64,000 nucleotides of DNA, taken from positions 1 through 64,000 of the forward strand of contig NZ_QNVJ01000053.1 of NCBI RefSeq assembly GCF_003350345.1. Reading direction: 5' to 3'. The notes under the pieces are model-generated. The model was not told the DNA's origin and searched no databases. It was given only the letters and a program-made list of their open reading frames with translations. Shown piece after piece: positions 1 to 7,867 of this stretch. The translations under genes were made by a program, and so were the position numbers. Position 1 is the stretch's first letter. The number at the start of each line of letters is the position of its first letter. Origin of the DNA: Alkalilacustris brevis (GTDB taxonomy: Bacteria; Pseudomonadota; Alphaproteobacteria; Rhodobacterales; Rhodobacteraceae).

Positions 1-565
1 CAGAGCCGGAGCCCTCCAGACCAAAATCACGCCGACTATCCCAAATCATTCGACGACGGACAATCCAGGCGGCCCAGACTGCCTGTCTGGGCGCCTTGAT
101 CACGCGTTGCAACACCATGGTCCGTGCAGTCACATCCGCCAGATTGTCCAGCCCAGCGCCGAAACCCTGCTGGTAGCCCGCCTCCATGTCCTCGGCCAGC
201 GACGAAAGCTGCACCGTCACCACCAACCGGCTGCCGGCGCCCGTGCCCGTGAAATCGGCCGTCACCAGCGCCACCGATTGCGTCACGCCCTCGGACTCGA
301 TCACCTCGTAGTTCACGCTGCGCTGCGCGTGTTGCAGCGCCAGCCAGCCGCACTCGCAGCGAATGTCAGGCTGACCCTCCACCTTGCACAGCGAGACCTC
401 ACGCCCGCCCTCCCTGGTGTCGGCCTCCAGAAATTCCACGGTGACCGAGGGGGTAGGGGCCGCCCAGACCGCCCGCGCGGCAGGTGCGGTCCAGGCTTCC
501 CAGAGGGTCGTCACAGGTGCCTCCACCTGTCGCTCGAAACTCAGCGTTGCGAAACGGCCGCTCAT
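1..565 (-). CDS. AHSA1/SRPBCC-domain protein, 3' end outside window
   Basis: Reading the minus strand from ATG 565 gives an open frame to the window edge (at least 188 residues, no stop). The start MSGRFATLSFERQV and the following VTTLWEAWTAP are the typical opening of an AHSA1-type START-like ligand-binding domain. A second copy of the motif, VIKAPRQAVWAAW, appears near residue 155, so this is a two-domain protein whose second domain lies mostly off the window. The start overlaps the stop of the preceding AHSA1 gene by ATGA, so the two are coupled in an operon led by the ArsR gene. After WAAW the sequence stops resembling the family, which may be divergence or a frameshift. Ligand unknown. 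Confidence 0.75.
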   Translation of the reverse strand, partial: MSGRFATLSFERQVEAPVTTLWEAWTAPAARAVWAAPTPSVTVEFLEADTREGGREVSLCKVEGQPDIRCECGWLALQHAQRSVNYEVIESEGVTQSVALVTADFTGTGAGSRLVVTVQLSSLAEDMEAGYQQGFGAGLDNLADVTARTMVLQRVIKAPRQAVWAAWIVRRRMIWDSRRDFGLEGSGS

Positions 566-1038
566 TTCATCAGGCCCTTGGCATAGGCCTCCAGTTGCGT
601 CGCCACCGTGCCCCATCCGTCAAGGAATCCCATGTCCTCATGCGCCTTGCGACTTTCTGGATTACGGTGGCGGGCGATCGCCGTGTAGGTCGTTCCACCG
701 TTCGGCGCATCCGATAGCAACAGGATCGCGGTCATGAAGGGATCGGGCGCGGGTTTCCAGCCTTCGGTGTAAGTGTCGGTGAAGACCAGCTTCTCGCCCG
801 GCACCACCTCCAGATAGACACCCGTGTTGTCCATCACCTTCCCTTCGACATCGAAACGCGTGTTGAACCGCCCGCCGACCCGCAGGTCGATATCCACCGC
901 CGTCACCTTGTGAGGTGCTGGCACAAAGAAATTCGGGATATGCTCGGGCCGCGTCCAGCACTCCCAGATCAGTTGCCGCGGCACAGCCAGCGTGCGGGTG
1001 AAGCTCAGATCGGTATTGGGGTCCAGTTCCGGGATCAT
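562..1038 (-). CDS. AHSA1/SRPBCC-domain protein
   Basis: 158 residues, one complete AHSA1/START-like domain. The N-terminal FTRTLAVPRQLIWECWTRPEH is the family's opening strand and helix, followed by the charged GGRFNTRFDVEG hairpin and a C-terminal long helix (GWGTVATQLEAYAK). Such domains form a hydrophobic cavity for small ligands and are commonly co-encoded with small ArsR-type repressors. The start overlaps the ArsR stop by ATGA and its stop overlaps the next AHSA1 start, so the three form one coupled unit. Ligand and role are not known from sequence; a detoxification or stress function is only a guess from family context. Confidence 0.85.
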   Translation of the reverse strand: MIPELDPNTDLSFTRTLAVPRQLIWECWTRPEHIPNFFVPAPHKVTAVDIDLRVGGRFNTRFDVEGKVMDNTGVYLEVVPGEKLVFTDTYTEGWKPAPDPFMTAILLLSDAPNGGTTYTAIARHRNPESRKAHEDMGFLDGWGTVATQLEAYAKGLMK

Positions 1039-1376
1039 TTTTCGCGCTCCTCCATCAGTTTCGTGACATAATCGTCAAGCCGGTCGAGGCGGCCTTCCCA
1101 AAGCGCCCGCTGTTCGTCGAGCCATGTTCGCATCGGTGTCAACGCTTCGGGCAGCATGGCACAGGTCCGTACCCGCCCGTCCTTCGACGTGGCGATCAGC
1201 CCGGCCTCCTCCAGTACCGAAAGGTGCCGCATCACTGTGGGCAGTCGCAGCCCCGTGGGCTTGGCCAGCTCTGTCACCGGCGCTGGCCCCTCGGCCAGGC
1301 GCGTCAGGATCGCGCGGCGGGTCGGGTCTGCCAGCGCGTGAAAGAGCTGCGAGAGGTCTGTGTCATGCTTAGCCAT
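1035..1376 (-). CDS. ArsR-family winged-helix transcriptional regulator
   Basis: 113 residues, the usual length for the family. LFHALADPTRRAILTRLAEG is the classic ArsR opening, and PTVMRHLSVLEEAGLI is the recognition helix and wing. No CxC metal-binding motif is present in the recognition helix, so this belongs to the metal-independent type usually found with AHSA1 proteins. First gene of a three-gene minus-strand operon with the two AHSA1 genes. A palindrome overlapping its own start codon suggests autoregulation, and the same half-site occurs in the space shared with the plus-strand GFA gene. Confidence 0.9.
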   Translation of the reverse strand: MAKHDTDLSQLFHALADPTRRAILTRLAEGPAPVTELAKPTGLRLPTVMRHLSVLEEAGLIATSKDGRVRTCAMLPEALTPMRTWLDEQRALWEGRLDRLDDYVTKLMEEREK

Positions 1377-1433
1377 ATTGCTAACTATATATCGCGCCGT
1401 CGCATGACAAGAAAAACTTCGCTATATGGCTAA
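1369..1433. promoter_or_regulatory. Candidate ArsR operator region
   Basis: TTAGC-N6-GCTAA is a perfect inverted repeat at 1369-1384, covering the ArsR start codon. The extended half-site TTAGCCATAT (1369-1378) recurs in inverted orientation as ATATGGCTAA at 1424-1433, inside an AT-rich stretch that must hold the arsR promoter. Two sites facing each other around a promoter fit autorepression. The assignment to this regulator is inference from position. Confidence 0.5.
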
Positions 1434-1595
1434 GTTTTATGGTAGGTTCTTCCAGCCATGAATATCCGACGGCGCATGAGGTCGCTTCTGCCGCAAGCTT
1501 GCAGCCAATCCGTTGTCATCTCGCGCACATCCTTGCCAGAGTGGGGGGTGCTGACAGAGTTCCACAGCCAAGTGGATGCAGTGCGAGAGCCCAAC

Positions 1596-1988
1596 ATGAA
1601 GCAGCTTGAAGGAGGATGCCTTTGCGGCAATGTGCGTATCGCAGCGCAGGGCGAGCCCTACGGGGTTGGCGTTTGCCACTGCCTCGACTGTCGAAAACAC
1701 CATGGCGCGCTGTTCCATGCCTCGGCCGTATTCCCTGAGGACATGGTCACAATTACCGGCGAAACACGCGAATATGCGGGGCGGCACTTCTGCCCTGACT
1801 GCGGATCGTCAGTGTTTGGGCGCACGGGCGATGAAGTCGAGGTGAACCTTGGGCCTCTGGATGCCTCAGACCAGTTGATGCCCACCTATGAACTCTAGAC
1901 CATCCGCCGCGAATCCTGGCTGCCGGCGTTACCCGTCGCGAGGCAATACAAGCGTGATCGCGATAACAATAGGCGTAAGGAGGGATAG
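1596..1988 (+). pseudogene. GFA-family zinc protein interrupted by an in-frame amber codon
   Basis: ATG 1596 begins MKQLEGGCLCGNVRI, the start of the GFA (glutathione-dependent formaldehyde-activating-like, CENP-V) fold. Zinc ligands are visible: CLC, CHCLDC and CPDCG. Translation halts at TAG 1896-1898 directly after TYEL (100 residues), exactly where family members read YELW. Past the stop the same frame continues for 29 codons with a family-like tail (TIRRESWLPALP) to TAG 1986-1988. The simplest reading is a TGG-to-TAG change that removes the C-terminal tail. The zinc core is intact, so the 100-residue product could still fold; a sequencing error is also possible. No frameshift is involved. 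Confidence 0.75.
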
Positions 1989-2340
1989 GTTACTCTCGGC
2001 CCCTTGCCGACGTTCATCGAATCGCCGGATGCCGCAGTGCGGCCCGTCAAACCGGCCATTCGCTGCAGGCGCGCGGTTGAAGAACACGGTATGGCGGCAG
2101 TGCGGACGCTGTCGTTCGCCCCTAAAGTGCGGCACCTCTTCGCGGCTTCAGCGCCATGAGGTTGCCGCCTTCAGCAGGTCGCGCCCGATTTTTTTCCATT
2201 CGGTGTCGATTTGACCCGTGAATCTGCGACCATGGTCAGGGTGGTCCGCTGATTGATCGAAGCCTTGCCCTCAGATTGACCAGTCGCGATACTCGTGCGC
2301 AACAGCTTCAAAGCAGTTAGGTTTCGCTGTAAGGCTTGGC
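1989..2340. other. Intergenic stretch, no gene recognised
   Basis: 352 bases between the GFA remnant and the channel gene. Short frames exist on both strands but none has a domain, a good ribosome-binding site or a convincing start. The middle part has a GC-rich composition like coding DNA, so a decayed gene is possible. Confidence 0.4.
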
Positions 2341-2781
2341 ATGCACATCTTTTTCATATCAACGACGGCCATGCTCCTCATCGCGGCGACCGTCTTGATC
2401 CATTACGAGGCGCTGCGCTTCACTGGGCGGCTTCTACCGCGCCTTCCGATCCGACCGCGCCAGCGTGTGCTCGTTGTGATTGCGGCATGCTTTGTTGCCC
2501 ATCTCCTCGAGATAATGCTCTACGCATTGGCGTTTGCCTTGCTCCATGACCGACAGGGTTTCGGACGGATCGAAGGGGAGTTCGATGCGACTGCGCTCGA
2601 TTTCTTCTATTTTTCGATTACCAGCTACACGACCTTGGGCGTAGGAGATGCGTATCCTCAGGGGCTTCTTCGAGTGCTTTCGGGCATCGAAGCGCTGAAC
2701 GGTTTTCTTCTTATCACCTGGTCGGCGTCCTTTACATACCTGATGATGCAACGCCACTGGCACCCGGAAAGCGACAAGTGA
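2341..2781 (+). CDS. Small two-helix potassium-channel-like protein
   Basis: 146 residues. An N-terminal hydrophobic helix (about 1-22), a second one (about 44-66), then a pore loop carrying SYTTLGVGD, the K+ selectivity filter TxGxGD, and a final membrane helix (about 115-135). This is the Ion_trans_2 arrangement with an extra N-terminal helix. No cytoplasmic RCK domain is attached. It sits upstream of a convergent KefB-like K+/H+ antiporter with its own RCK domain, which suggests a local K+ homeostasis pair. Start chosen at ATG 2341. Confidence 0.85.
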   Translation: MHIFFISTTAMLLIAATVLIHYEALRFTGRLLPRLPIRPRQRVLVVIAACFVAHLLEIMLYALAFALLHDRQGFGRIEGEFDATALDFFYFSITSYTTLGVGDAYPQGLLRVLSGIEALNGFLLITWSASFTYLMMQRHWHPESDK

Positions 2782-2830
2782 TCGGAATCATGCTATCCAT
2801 TTTCTGCAGACATCTGGACGGGATCAAGTC

Positions 2831-3079
2831 ATGCCGAAGGGACCGATACGTATGACCGGCTGGGCAGAAGAGCGTTTGTGCGAGACGTGGAAATCGGATT
2901 TCGATCCTGAACACCCCGCCAGTGTCGACGCCGCGGGACTTGAAAAACGTAACGCAAGCTCGCTCGATGTTGCCCGTCAAGAGGATACTGGCAGGTTGGA
3001 AACTCCGCCGGTTTCCTCAGATTCCCTTGCGAAGAAAATGCTTGCGCGCCTGAGGAGAAAACTCCACTCCGGTGGTTGA
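2831..3079 (+). CDS. Hypothetical small protein, weak
   Basis: 82 residues, hydrophilic, rich in charged residues, no recognisable domain. It begins 50 bases after the channel gene with a poor ribosome-binding site and ends just before the stop of the convergent antiporter. Codon use is unremarkable. It could be a real accessory protein of the channel or a chance frame. Confidence 0.3.
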   Translation: MPKGPIRMTGWAEERLCETWKSDFDPEHPASVDAAGLEKRNASSLDVARQEDTGRLETPPVSSDSLAKKMLARLRRKLHSGG

Positions 3080-3081
3080 TT

Positions 3082-4656
3082 TCAGGGTTCCAACGCTTGG
3101 GATGGCGACAGGTCGAGATCGATCGCGCGAGCAGCGTGGTCAGCAAGCCCCATTCCTGCCTGGTTCATTGTCAGATAGGTATGGGTCGCACCAGCGCCTT
3201 TCAGTCGCTCGATATGTTCCTCGAACATGGCATGAGAGATGATGGGGCCCGTGAAACCGTTCCGCCGCAGAGCATTCGCCGCGCATTCCTTTGCCTCGAC
3301 ACCGTCCATCGCGAGGATCACGGCTTCGAGCTGCGCGACGTTCAGGCCGCGCCAGAAGCCAGCGTCCTCAACATCGGCGAACAGCACATTGCGACCGGCC
3401 TCGCGGTGGGCCTCGACCTTGTAGGTGTCAGCGTCGATCGCAACGATCCGGTCGCACGATGGGATCAGATGGTCATAGGCCGCTGTGCCGGTTCGCCCCA
3501 TTCCAAGTATCAGGATCCGGGCGTTACCCAGATCGGTTGGCAACTCGTCACGATGTACCCGCGAGGGCTCGAACCGTTGCAGCCGTTCTTCCATTCGCTC
3601 GAATACCTGCTGCGCAATCCGATTGATGGGTGCCGCGATCACAAAGGACAGGCTGACGGCGACCGCCAGAGGCACCAACCATTCCGGCAAGACGCCGGCT
3701 GCGACGATCAGGCCGAATTCGCTGTAGGCGGTCAAGCTGGCTGCCGCCATGAATGCCGTCCGTGATCTGAGCCGGAAGAGGATCAGCAGGAAAAAGAACA
3801 ACGCTCCTTTCAGAGGCAGGATCAGCGCGAACACCAGTGCGAAGGCCAGGTCGTGCCAGCCCGGGAGGCCGGACATGCCGATCTGGAGGAAAAAGCCGAC
3901 AAGGAAAATTTCCTTCAGCGCCCAGAGTGCCTCCGAGAGTTCCTTCGCGCGCTTGTGCGTCGACAGCATGAGGCCCATGACCAGCGCACCGATCTCGGAG
4001 CTCAGACCCACGCTTTCGAAGCCCATGCCGCCGACCACCAGTGCCAGCAGCATCCCCATCAAGACGAGAAGTTCGTCGTGGCCAGTGAAGTCCAGCAGCC
4101 AGTGCAGTGCAGGACGCAGGAGCGGGATTGCGAACACGCCGAGTGCCCAGATAGAGGGTGCTTGCCCACCCCAGATCCCCAGCACCACGAGCGCAATGAT
4201 ATCCTGCACGATCAGGATCCCAATTGCGGTGCGCCCGTAAAAAGCACCGATGTCGCGCTTCGACTCAAGAATTTTGGCAGAAAACACGGTTGACGAGAAC
4301 GATAGTGCGATGGCCAGCAGCAAGGACGTGTTCCAGTCGAGCTGCATGAACAGAGCAAGACCAACGCTGAAAACTGCCGTGGTGATTGCGAAGTGGATCA
4401 ATGACCCACCCAATACCTGAGGCTGCGCGATCTGCCCCAGGCGCAGCTTCAAGCCGACTGCGAAAAGAAGCAGGAGAACGCCGAGATGTGACACGTATTT
4501 CAGGATGTCGCCCGTCTCCTCGGGCAGACCCAATCCGGGGCCAAAGGCGTTGATCGCAAAACCTGCCGCCAGGAACCCGACCAGCGGCGGCAATCCGACT
4601 TGGCGGACGGCGAGGCCAAAGAAAAAGGCGAAGGTGATGCAGATGACTTCGAACAT
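3082..4656 (-). CDS. CPA2-family (KefB/YbaL-like) cation:proton antiporter with RCK domain
   Basis: 524 residues. About 12 membrane helices fill residues 1-370, with the family motifs VGFLAAGFAI, HLGVLLLLFAVGLKL and ALSFSSTVFSAKIL. The C-terminal part from about residue 382 is a TrkA-N/RCK NAD-binding domain (RILILGMGRTGTAAYDHL, a GxGxxG nucleotide loop). Members exchange K+ or Na+ for H+ across the inner membrane and are gated by nucleotides or glutathione adducts. It lacks a separate TrkA-C domain. It is convergent with the small K+ channel gene. Ion specificity cannot be read from sequence. Confidence 0.9.
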   Translation of the reverse strand: MFEVICITFAFFFGLAVRQVGLPPLVGFLAAGFAINAFGPGLGLPEETGDILKYVSHLGVLLLLFAVGLKLRLGQIAQPQVLGGSLIHFAITTAVFSVGLALFMQLDWNTSLLLAIALSFSSTVFSAKILESKRDIGAFYGRTAIGILIVQDIIALVVLGIWGGQAPSIWALGVFAIPLLRPALHWLLDFTGHDELLVLMGMLLALVVGGMGFESVGLSSEIGALVMGLMLSTHKRAKELSEALWALKEIFLVGFFLQIGMSGLPGWHDLAFALVFALILPLKGALFFFLLILFRLRSRTAFMAAASLTAYSEFGLIVAAGVLPEWLVPLAVAVSLSFVIAAPINRIAQQVFERMEERLQRFEPSRVHRDELPTDLGNARILILGMGRTGTAAYDHLIPSCDRIVAIDADTYKVEAHREAGRNVLFADVEDAGFWRGLNVAQLEAVILAMDGVEAKECAANALRRNGFTGPIISHAMFEEHIERLKGAGATHTYLTMNQAGMGLADHAARAIDLDLSPSQALEP

Positions 4657-4889
4657 GGGCGCGCTGCCATTACATGGGATTTCGTCCTGCCATAGGATTC
4701 ATTGCTGCGGATCACAACGATTTTCGCCCTGTTCCGTGAAGGCGATCCCGGCAGCAGCGCTATCGCATTCTGGTTTGAGGCTCACTCGATACGAAAAGAA
4801 AGAAAGCGGTTTGGTTTCCGGCCATTCAGTCAACACGCAGCGAACGACGGCAATCCGCCCTTCGCGCCCAGGTAGCCGCCGGCATTGGC

Positions 4890-5622
4890 TCATGGTTTGT
4901 GCTTGCCAGTGTCCTTGTCACCTCGCCGCAACCGCATAACCGCCTCGGCATAGTCGCGCGCTGCCTCGATCCCCTGCGCATGGATGTAGTGCTTTTCGGC
5001 GGTGCCGAAGCCGGCATGGGCGAGGAGTGGCCGGATCAGCTGGGCGCATTCAGGTGAGAGGCGCACAAGCGTGGTGGCGGCGGCATCGCGAAAGAGGTGC
5101 GGCGGTACGCGCACGCCGGTCAGGCGCTTGGTGAGGCCCCCGATCTTCATGCCGAGGAAATTCGGATCGAACGGGCGCCCCCGGTCCGTGACCCACAGCA
5201 CATCGTGATCCTCGCCACCGCGCTGCATCAGCCAGGGCCGAACCTCAGAAAGGTAGCCGCGCATGAGCGGCAGGACCGGCGCCGGCACCGGCGCCTCCCA
5301 GGGTGCGCCGGTCTTGGTGAGATCCGCCGGCAGGTCGACGACCAGGCTGTCGCCGGTGTCGTGGAAGGAGTGCCCGATCCGAAGGCCGGCGAAGGCGGAC
5401 TGGCGTGGCCCGCTCCGCCGGCGGCAGGGCCAGCGCTGTCGGTTCCTCGGCCTTGAGCCAGCCGAGCCAGCGGGCATAATGCGCCCTGAGCGTGTCGACG
5501 GAGGTTGCGCGCAGATGCGCGAGCGCTCCCTCATCGTCAAGCGGTCCGCCTTTCCGCAGCAAGTTATTCCACATCAGCACGTCGGCGGGTGGCCAGGCGG
5601 AGTCAGGAAGCGTGAGGCTCAT
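4890..5622 (-). pseudogene. Tyrosine recombinase (integrase) with internal deletion and frameshift
   Basis: Two frames together make both ends of a phage/island-type tyrosine recombinase. From ATG 5622 the N-terminal SAM-like part reads WNNLLRKGGPLDD...LRAHYARWLGWL to about 5405. Then the match jumps to another frame at SAFAGLRIGHS and continues through the catalytic domain: PPHLFRDAAATTLV (the HxxR box), LLAHAGFGTAEKHYIHA (the second His and the nucleophilic Tyr), ending at 4890. The first catalytic Arg region and roughly 100 or more residues between the two parts are missing at about 5400-5440. The product cannot be active. It marks an old integration event and starts a stretch of decayed genes. 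Confidence 0.8.
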
Positions 5623-5639
5623 GCGCGCGGCCCCGTCTT

Positions 5640-5945
5640 GTCCGTGATCAGCTGGGAGAAGGCATCAGCCAGCGCTGGTCCTTCATCGGCCCGCCCGAGG
5701 TGGGTGATCTGAACGCCCCAAACGGCATCCGCGAATATGCCGAGCGCTATGAGCCGATGAACCGCGGCATCGCCGCCGAGCAGCGTGATCTCGTGCCATG
5801 GGCCGGGTCACTGATCGACTATATCGAGGAGCGATTCCGTGCGCGCCTGCCGCTCGATCAGCTCAAGGATCGTCAGCGCTGGCGCGACCGGCGGCTCATG
5901 GCGCTGGCCGTGCACAAGCAATGGGCTAACGAAAACATCAAGTGA
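5640..5945 (+). pseudogene. C-terminal fragment of an unrecognised gene
   Basis: An open frame with protein-like composition (GDLNAPNGIREYAERYEP and later RWRDRRLMALAVHKQW) ends at TGA 5945. It has no upstream start with a ribosome-binding site: reading back in frame it runs through 5640 towards the integrase remnant, with GTG 5700 as the only internal candidate. It looks like the last 80-100 residues of a longer enzyme left by a deletion. I do not recognise the family. It lies between two other remnants on the same decayed stretch. Confidence 0.4.
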
Positions 5946-6013
5946 CTCAGTGCAGATGATCTGATCCGGGGGCGGCTGCCGCCTCCGGATCAGCCGGGGA
6001 AAGGGGGCAACCA

Positions 6014-6711
6014 ATGCGCTCTCGCAGCTTTGCAAACACCGATCTGCAGATATCCGAGATCACCTTCGGTGCGCTGCGCGAGCTGAAAACCGAGCACATC
6101 GCCATCGTCCAGCACCTGCAGCGCGGAGTGCCCAAGGACATCATCTATGGCGAGCGCGGCGACCCCGATCGCATCGCCCGCATGGGGAAACCAATGCCGC
6201 GCTCGGCGAGACCGTGGAGGCCATGCGCCGCGAGGGCAAGATCGGCCATGTCATCACCTTCCCGCATACGCATGGCTTCGCCAAGCCCGCTGTGGCTTCG
6301 GGCGCGTTCGACGGGCTGATCGCATTCTGGAACTTTCTCGAAACCGAAATGCTCGACGTGTTCGACGATTGCGCCGCGCGTGGTATTGGGGCATTCTCGA
6401 TGCGCCCATACCTGCAAGGAGTCATCACCGACAAGCGCGCCGATCGCAGCAGGCTCGCCACCGACGACCCCAAGCGCGATGCCGCGTGGGACAGGCATTA
6501 TGCCCAGTTCGAGAGGGTCCAGGCCGAGCTTGGCGACGAGATCACCTCCTGGAGCGATGCCGCGATCCGTTTCGCCCTGTCGCACCCGGCGATCATCTCG
6601 GTCGTGGTGTCGCTCAACAATCCCGATCAGGTGCGTTCGGCGCTGGCCGCAATCGACGGCAAATATTTCGACCGCGACACGCTCGAGCGCATGGCAGGGC
6701 TCGCACGATGA
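6014..6711 (+). pseudogene. Aldo/keto reductase remnant (deletion plus frameshift)
   Basis: ATG 6014 starts with SFANTDLQISEITFGA, the first strand of an aldo/keto reductase. The text then jumps to LKTEHIAIVQHLQRGVPKD, so most of the N-terminal half of the TIM barrel, including the catalytic Asp-Tyr-Lys region, is gone. A frameshift near 6190 moves the rest to the frame NAALGETVEAMRREGKIGH, which carries the C-terminal half to TGA 6711 (RFALSHPAIISVVVSLNNPDQV is the usual late-barrel motif). It cannot encode an active enzyme. The next gene, a dehydrogenase, starts 36 bases later and is intact. Confidence 0.75.
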
Positions 6712-6747
6712 TCGCTGGACCCAACGACACGCCCGGAGGCAACCGAC

Positions 6748-7713
6748 ATGACGGCAAGGCACAGGTTATTGGTCACGCGCAAGCTCTCGCCCGAGGTCGA
6801 GGCCCGCGCGGCGCGCGACTACGACGCGGTGTTCAACCCCGGTGACCGGACATTCACCACCGAGGAACTGATTGCCGCCTGTCAGGACATGGATGCGGTG
6901 TTGCCGTGCCATTCGGAAGCGTTCACGGCACAGGTCATCGCCGCGCTGCCCGAGCGGCTGCGGGTGATCGCCAACCACTCGGTCGGGGTCGACCATGTCG
7001 ATCTGGAGGCCGCGCGCGCCCGCGGCATCATCGTCACCAACACCCCCGATGTGCTTTCCGACGCCACGGCGGAAATCGCCATTCTGTGCATGCTGGGCGC
7101 CGCGCGACGCGGCGCCGAGGGGCACCGGCTGGTGCAGGAAGGCAAATGGGACAGCTGGTCGCCGTCCTTCATGGTCGGGTCTCAGGTCTCCGGCAAGCGG
7201 TTCGGGATTCTGGGCATGGGGGGTGTCGGGCAGGCCGCCGCCGCGCGCGCGCGTGGCTTCGAAATGGAAATCCACTATCACAACCGCAAGCCGCTGCCCG
7301 AGGTGCAGGCGAAGGGGGCCATCTATCACGAAACACCCGAGTCGCTGATCGCCAGCTCTGATGTGCTCTCGCTGCACTGTCCGGCGACCCCGCAGACCCG
7401 TGGGATCATGAATGCCGAAAGGATCGCCATGATGCCCGAGGGCGCGATACTGGTGAATACCGCGCGCGGCGCGCTGGTCGACGAGGGCGCGCTGATCGCC
7501 GCTCTGAAATCGCGGCACCTTTTCGCCGCCGGGCTGGATGTGTTTCAAACTGAACCGGGCGGCAATCCGGAGCTCTCGGCGCTGGATAACGTCTTTCTGC
7601 TGCCCCATATCGGTTCGGCAACTTTCGAGACGCGGATCGCCATGGGAAACCGGGCGCTCGACAACCTCGATGCCGCACTGCGCGGCGAGGCGCCACGCGA
7701 CCGGGTGGCATGA
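6748..7713 (+). CDS. D-isomer-specific 2-hydroxyacid dehydrogenase (glyoxylate/hydroxypyruvate reductase type)
   Basis: 321 residues, full family length. The Rossmann loop is GILGMGGVGQAAAARARGF (about 150-168); catalytic residues sit in VNTARGALVDE (Arg), the Glu of DVFQTEPG and the His of LLPHIGSAT. The N-terminal catalytic segment contains NHSVGVDHVDLEAARARGI. Cytosolic NAD(P)H-dependent reduction of glyoxylate, hydroxypyruvate or a related 2-ketoacid is expected. A GGAGGC ribosome-binding site precedes ATG 6748. It points towards the glyoxylate-handling Bhc-like genes, with which it may share metabolism, though these are on the other strand. Confidence 0.9.
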   Translation: MTARHRLLVTRKLSPEVEARAARDYDAVFNPGDRTFTTEELIAACQDMDAVLPCHSEAFTAQVIAALPERLRVIANHSVGVDHVDLEAARARGIIVTNTPDVLSDATAEIAILCMLGAARRGAEGHRLVQEGKWDSWSPSFMVGSQVSGKRFGILGMGGVGQAAAARARGFEMEIHYHNRKPLPEVQAKGAIYHETPESLIASSDVLSLHCPATPQTRGIMNAERIAMMPEGAILVNTARGALVDEGALIAALKSRHLFAAGLDVFQTEPGGNPELSALDNVFLLPHIGSATFETRIAMGNRALDNLDAALRGEAPRDRVA

Positions 7714-7867
7714 GCCCCCTTGCCATGCGGGGCCGCGGCACCGGAAAGTGGCCGTGCATGCGCCATGGCAGATCCCGTTGTCGCAGGCCCCGGAACCATT
7801 CCTGTCAGGCGCCACAACCGGATCGCCGCCGGGGGGGTGAGCGCACGCAAGGTGACCGAGGCGTATA

